NCBI GenBank assembly: GCA_964517495.1
Contig: CAZFER010000001.1
Span: forward strand, 62,001-126,000
Length of the DNA stretch: 64,000 bases
Source of the DNA: CAZFER01 sp964517495
GTDB taxonomy: Bacteria; Hinthialibacterota; Hinthialibacteria; Hinthialibacterales; Hinthialibacteraceae
Direction: 5' to 3'
Shown: positions 62,055 through 64,000 of the stretch, in pieces
Layout of the letters: every line of letters starts with the position of its first letter
How positions within the stretch are numbered: position 1 is the stretch's first letter
Position numbers and translations under genes: made by a program
Notes under the pieces: model-generated
Told to the model about the DNA's origin: nothing
Databases searched by the model: none
What the model saw: only the letters and a program-made list of their open reading frames with translations

Positions 62055-63398
62055 ATGACGACTCGCCCATTTAATTCGATAGGTACAATAATCTGGATCG
62101 TTGCCATAGCCATATTTGGGCAAAATTCCATCGGTAAAGAGAGAAATGAAGCGATATCGGCAACGGCGAATGAAATTATTCAAGATGCGACAGGTAAAAA
62201 TTTAAGTGAATTGATTGAAGAAGCCTTTAAATCCAATCCAGAAATTCAAGCCGCTAAAGCGCAATGGGCTAAAACCATTGAAAAGCACCCTCAAGAAACG
62301 TCGCTAGACGATCCCATGCTGAATTTCTCATATTTTTTGGAAAACGTGGAAACACGAGTTGGTCCTCAGGAATATAAAGTCGGCATTATTCAAAAATTCC
62401 CATTCCCAGGGACACTACGGCAAAAAGGGCGTGTTGTGGAAAAAGAGATCGAAATTGCACGGCTGGAATATGAAAGAACGGTTCGAGACATCATCGTGGA
62501 ACTTAAACAAGCCGTTTATGAGCTTCAATACCTGGATGGAGCCCTTGAAATTACCCAAGAAAATAAAAAACTACTTAATGAAATTCTATCTTATGCGGAA
62601 GCCCAATACAGCAATCAATCCAGTGGACTAAATGATGTATTCCGAGCGGAATCTCAATTGGCTCAATTGGATTACGACTTGATCACTCTTCGAGAGTTAA
62701 GAGCCGTACAACAATCAGTGATCAATTCTCTCCTCAATCGACCTGCTGATATGCCGATTCAACCCATTGCCGCCTCCATTCCTCAACAAACCACAATGGA
62801 TATCGAGCAATTGGATCGTTTGGTACACGAGCAAAACCAGGAAATCCTGATGTCCAAATATGGTGTGGAACGAGCGGATGAATCCATTAAATTGGCTCGA
62901 AAGAAAAACTTGCCCACCTTTTCCATTGGAGCCAACTATGTCGAGACCGGCGAGGCTTTGAATCCACTAACACCGGATAGTGGTCAAGACCCCATTGTTG
63001 TGGGTGGGAGTATCTCGATTCCTCTTTGGTTTGGGAAAAACAAAGCTCGCATTCGCTATGCGGAGCAAGGCAAGGAATCAGCCGTTCAAAAGAAAGAATC
63101 CGTTTCCAATCGCATTGAAGTTAATTTACGCAAGGCTTACTTTCGGATGCAAAATGCTAAACGGCTGGTGATTTTGTATCGTGATCATTTAATACCCCAA
63201 GCCCAACATTCCATGCAAATTGCGGAGGAATGGAATCGCACACGGCAAGGAAGTGTTTCTGAAGTATTAGAGGTCCAGAGCGTTTGGCTCAATTTCAATC
63301 TGGCCTGGCTGCGTGCCCGAATTGATTATGCTCAAAACCTCACCCAACTCGAACGTATGGTGGGCGGCTCCTTGTCGCCTGTTATCACTCAGGAGTAA
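62055..63398 (+). CDS. TolC/CusC-family outer-membrane efflux protein
   Basis: This outer-membrane channel component of a tripartite efflux or type I export system has 447 aa from the chosen start. A signal-type N-terminus (IGTIIWIVAIAIFGQ) is followed by two OEP repeats. The family pattern is clear: LSELIEEAFKSNPEIQAAKAQ, then FPFPGTLRQKG and YAEAQYSNQSSGLNDVFRAESQLAQL. The second repeat has SIPLWFGKNKARIRYAEQG and TRQGSVSEVLEVQSVWL. AAGGA precedes the ATG at 62055, and an upstream TTG/GTG-type extension to 62016 is not supported. The FPFPGTLRQKG segment is typical of metal-efflux CusC/CzcC-like members. The next gene starts three bases later and is of the same family. Confidence 0.9.
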   Translation: MTTRPFNSIGTIIWIVAIAIFGQNSIGKERNEAISATANEIIQDATGKNLSELIEEAFKSNPEIQAAKAQWAKTIEKHPQETSLDDPMLNFSYFLENVETRVGPQEYKVGIIQKFPFPGTLRQKGRVVEKEIEIARLEYERTVRDIIVELKQAVYELQYLDGALEITQENKKLLNEILSYAEAQYSNQSSGLNDVFRAESQLAQLDYDLITLRELRAVQQSVINSLLNRPADMPIQPIAASIPQQTTMDIEQLDRLVHEQNQEILMSKYGVERADESIKLARKKNLPTFSIGANYVETGEALNPLTPDSGQDPIVVGGSISIPLWFGKNKARIRYAEQGKESAVQKKESVSNRIEVNLRKAYFRMQNAKRLVILYRDHLIPQAQHSMQIAEEWNRTRQGSVSEVLEVQSVWLNFNLAWLRARIDYAQNLTQLERMVGGSLSPVITQE

Positions 63399-63401
63399 AT
63401 C

Positions 63402-64000
63402 ATGAGAATTACACCATTTATCATTCCGATCATCTTTACAGTATTTTCCATTCTACCAAGCCAAGGGTGGTGCGATACATATAAGGAAGCCCGTGAGAAG
63501 CTTAACAGTGGAAACCGACCCTGGTTTGTGGAAGAACAGATACAAAATTCATATAACACACAACCCGCTGAATTGCCGCAAGCGGTTACATTTCCCGAAG
63601 TGGAATTGTTACTGGATCGTTACCAAGAGCAAAAAGACTCTACTCTGAAGTCTGTGATTCAAACGATTGAACCTGCTTTATTAACTCAACAGGGGGAAAA
63701 TATTCAAAAACAATCCACAGACCAGTTAGTAGATACTCTTTTATCAAACCATTTCAATTTAGAAAAGGTACTCAATATTGCTTACAGCCGAAATCCTTCC
63801 ATCAAAGCCGCGTCTCAGGCATGGCAAGCCGCCTTGGAACGCTATCCCCAAGCCGCTTATTTGGAAGGCATTCTCCGGCAATACAATTCGTTTACTAAAA
63901 CTCTGAATTTGTTATTAGGTGGTATGCAACCACAAAAGCAAATGGTAGATACTGACTGGCCCTTCCCGGGAATCACTTCGTTGCGAGGAGATATTATTCA
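63402..64000 (+). CDS. Second TolC-family protein, N-terminal part (3' end outside window)
   Basis: The frame is open from ATG at 63402 to the window end. It starts three bases after the stop of the preceding TolC-family gene, whose terminal AGGAG serves as ribosome binding site. A signal peptide (FIIPIIFTVFSILPSQGWC) is followed by a ~90-residue Q/E-rich spacer. It then has LEKVLNIAYSRNPSIKAASQAWQAALERYPQAAYLE and DWPFPGITSLRGDI, the beginning of an OEP domain as in the previous gene. The long spacer before the first OEP repeat is unusual. Tandem outer-membrane factors suggest an efflux operon continuing to the right (membrane fusion protein and RND pump expected). Confidence 0.82.
   Translation, partial: MRITPFIIPIIFTVFSILPSQGWCDTYKEAREKLNSGNRPWFVEEQIQNSYNTQPAELPQAVTFPEVELLLDRYQEQKDSTLKSVIQTIEPALLTQQGENIQKQSTDQLVDTLLSNHFNLEKVLNIAYSRNPSIKAASQAWQAALERYPQAAYLEGILRQYNSFTKTLNLLLGGMQPQKQMVDTDWPFPGITSLRGDII

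Overview
The window is a 64 kb stretch of moderate-GC bacterial chromosome from what looks like a free-living, Gram-negative-type, polysaccharide-degrading heterotroph. Outer-membrane TolC-family proteins, Tat-exported oxidoreductases and sulfatase, DUF1080 and GH116-like proteins, a cohesin/dockerin protein and an HdrA/Etf electron-transfer cluster are a combination typical of uncultured lineages near Planctomycetota/Lentisphaerota or candidate phyla such as Hinthialibacterota, Hydrogenedentota, Sumerlaeota or Poribacteria. The sequence alone does not let me choose among them. No tRNA, rRNA, CRISPR array, prophage or insertion sequence was recognised.

Layout: 1-4355 holds the end of a coiled-coil protein, a copy of a dispersed palindromic repeat and alaS. 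4901-11883 is a five-gene redox operon: soluble HdrC-HdrB-like protein, EtfB, EtfA, a membrane NarI/HdrC/HdrB-like ETF:quinone oxidoreductase, and HdrA. 11997-15614 (minus) encodes a large secreted cohesin-dockerin-cohesin protein with a fibro-slime domain. 15990-19644 carries a GlcG/HbpS-like protein, a Tat-exported Gfo/Idh/MocA dehydrogenase and a secreted two-domain beta-sandwich protein. 19790-20499 is a VapBC toxin-antitoxin pair with a 31-bp palindromic operator. 20691-26897 encodes an exported FAD oxidoreductase and a Tat-exported GH116-like protein.

26955-33225 (minus) is a sugar-catabolic operon: E1 alpha and beta of a 2-oxoacid dehydrogenase, an FSA/TalC-type aldolase, a PfkB kinase, a TIM-barrel isomerase, a Gfo/Idh/MocA dehydrogenase and a previously easy-to-miss 58-aa cysteine-rich protein. 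33441-39349 holds secreted and sugar-modifying proteins: ceramidase-like, DUF1080-ThuA fusion, tagatose-3-epimerase-like and an exported RraA-like protein. 39521-43392 has an Rpn-type nuclease and a GH78 rhamnosidase. 43642-46862 (minus) has gyrA, a small membrane protein and a structured, terminator-ended RNA candidate resembling 6S RNA in outline. 47366-55101 holds an L-fucose-isomerase-type enzyme, a GH63/GH100-like glycosidase coupled to a sucrose-phosphatase-like HAD enzyme, a second HAD phosphatase and a sulfatase. 55364-61639 is signal transduction: Hpt, CheY-like regulator, a large hybrid kinase, and an NtrB/NtrC-type pair with its own sigma-54 promoter. 62055-64000 has two consecutive TolC-family genes, the second cut by the window edge.

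How it fits together (inference): extracellular and periplasmic enzymes (rhamnosidase, sulfatase, GH116-like, ceramidase-like, DUF1080, exported dehydrogenases) dismantle decorated glycans. Cytoplasmic isomerases, kinase and aldolase process the released sugars. The Hdr/Etf/membrane module could carry electrons from acyl-CoA or other flavin-linked oxidations to quinone, possibly coupled to a thiol/disulfide or ferredoxin pool. No sugar transporter gene lies in the window.
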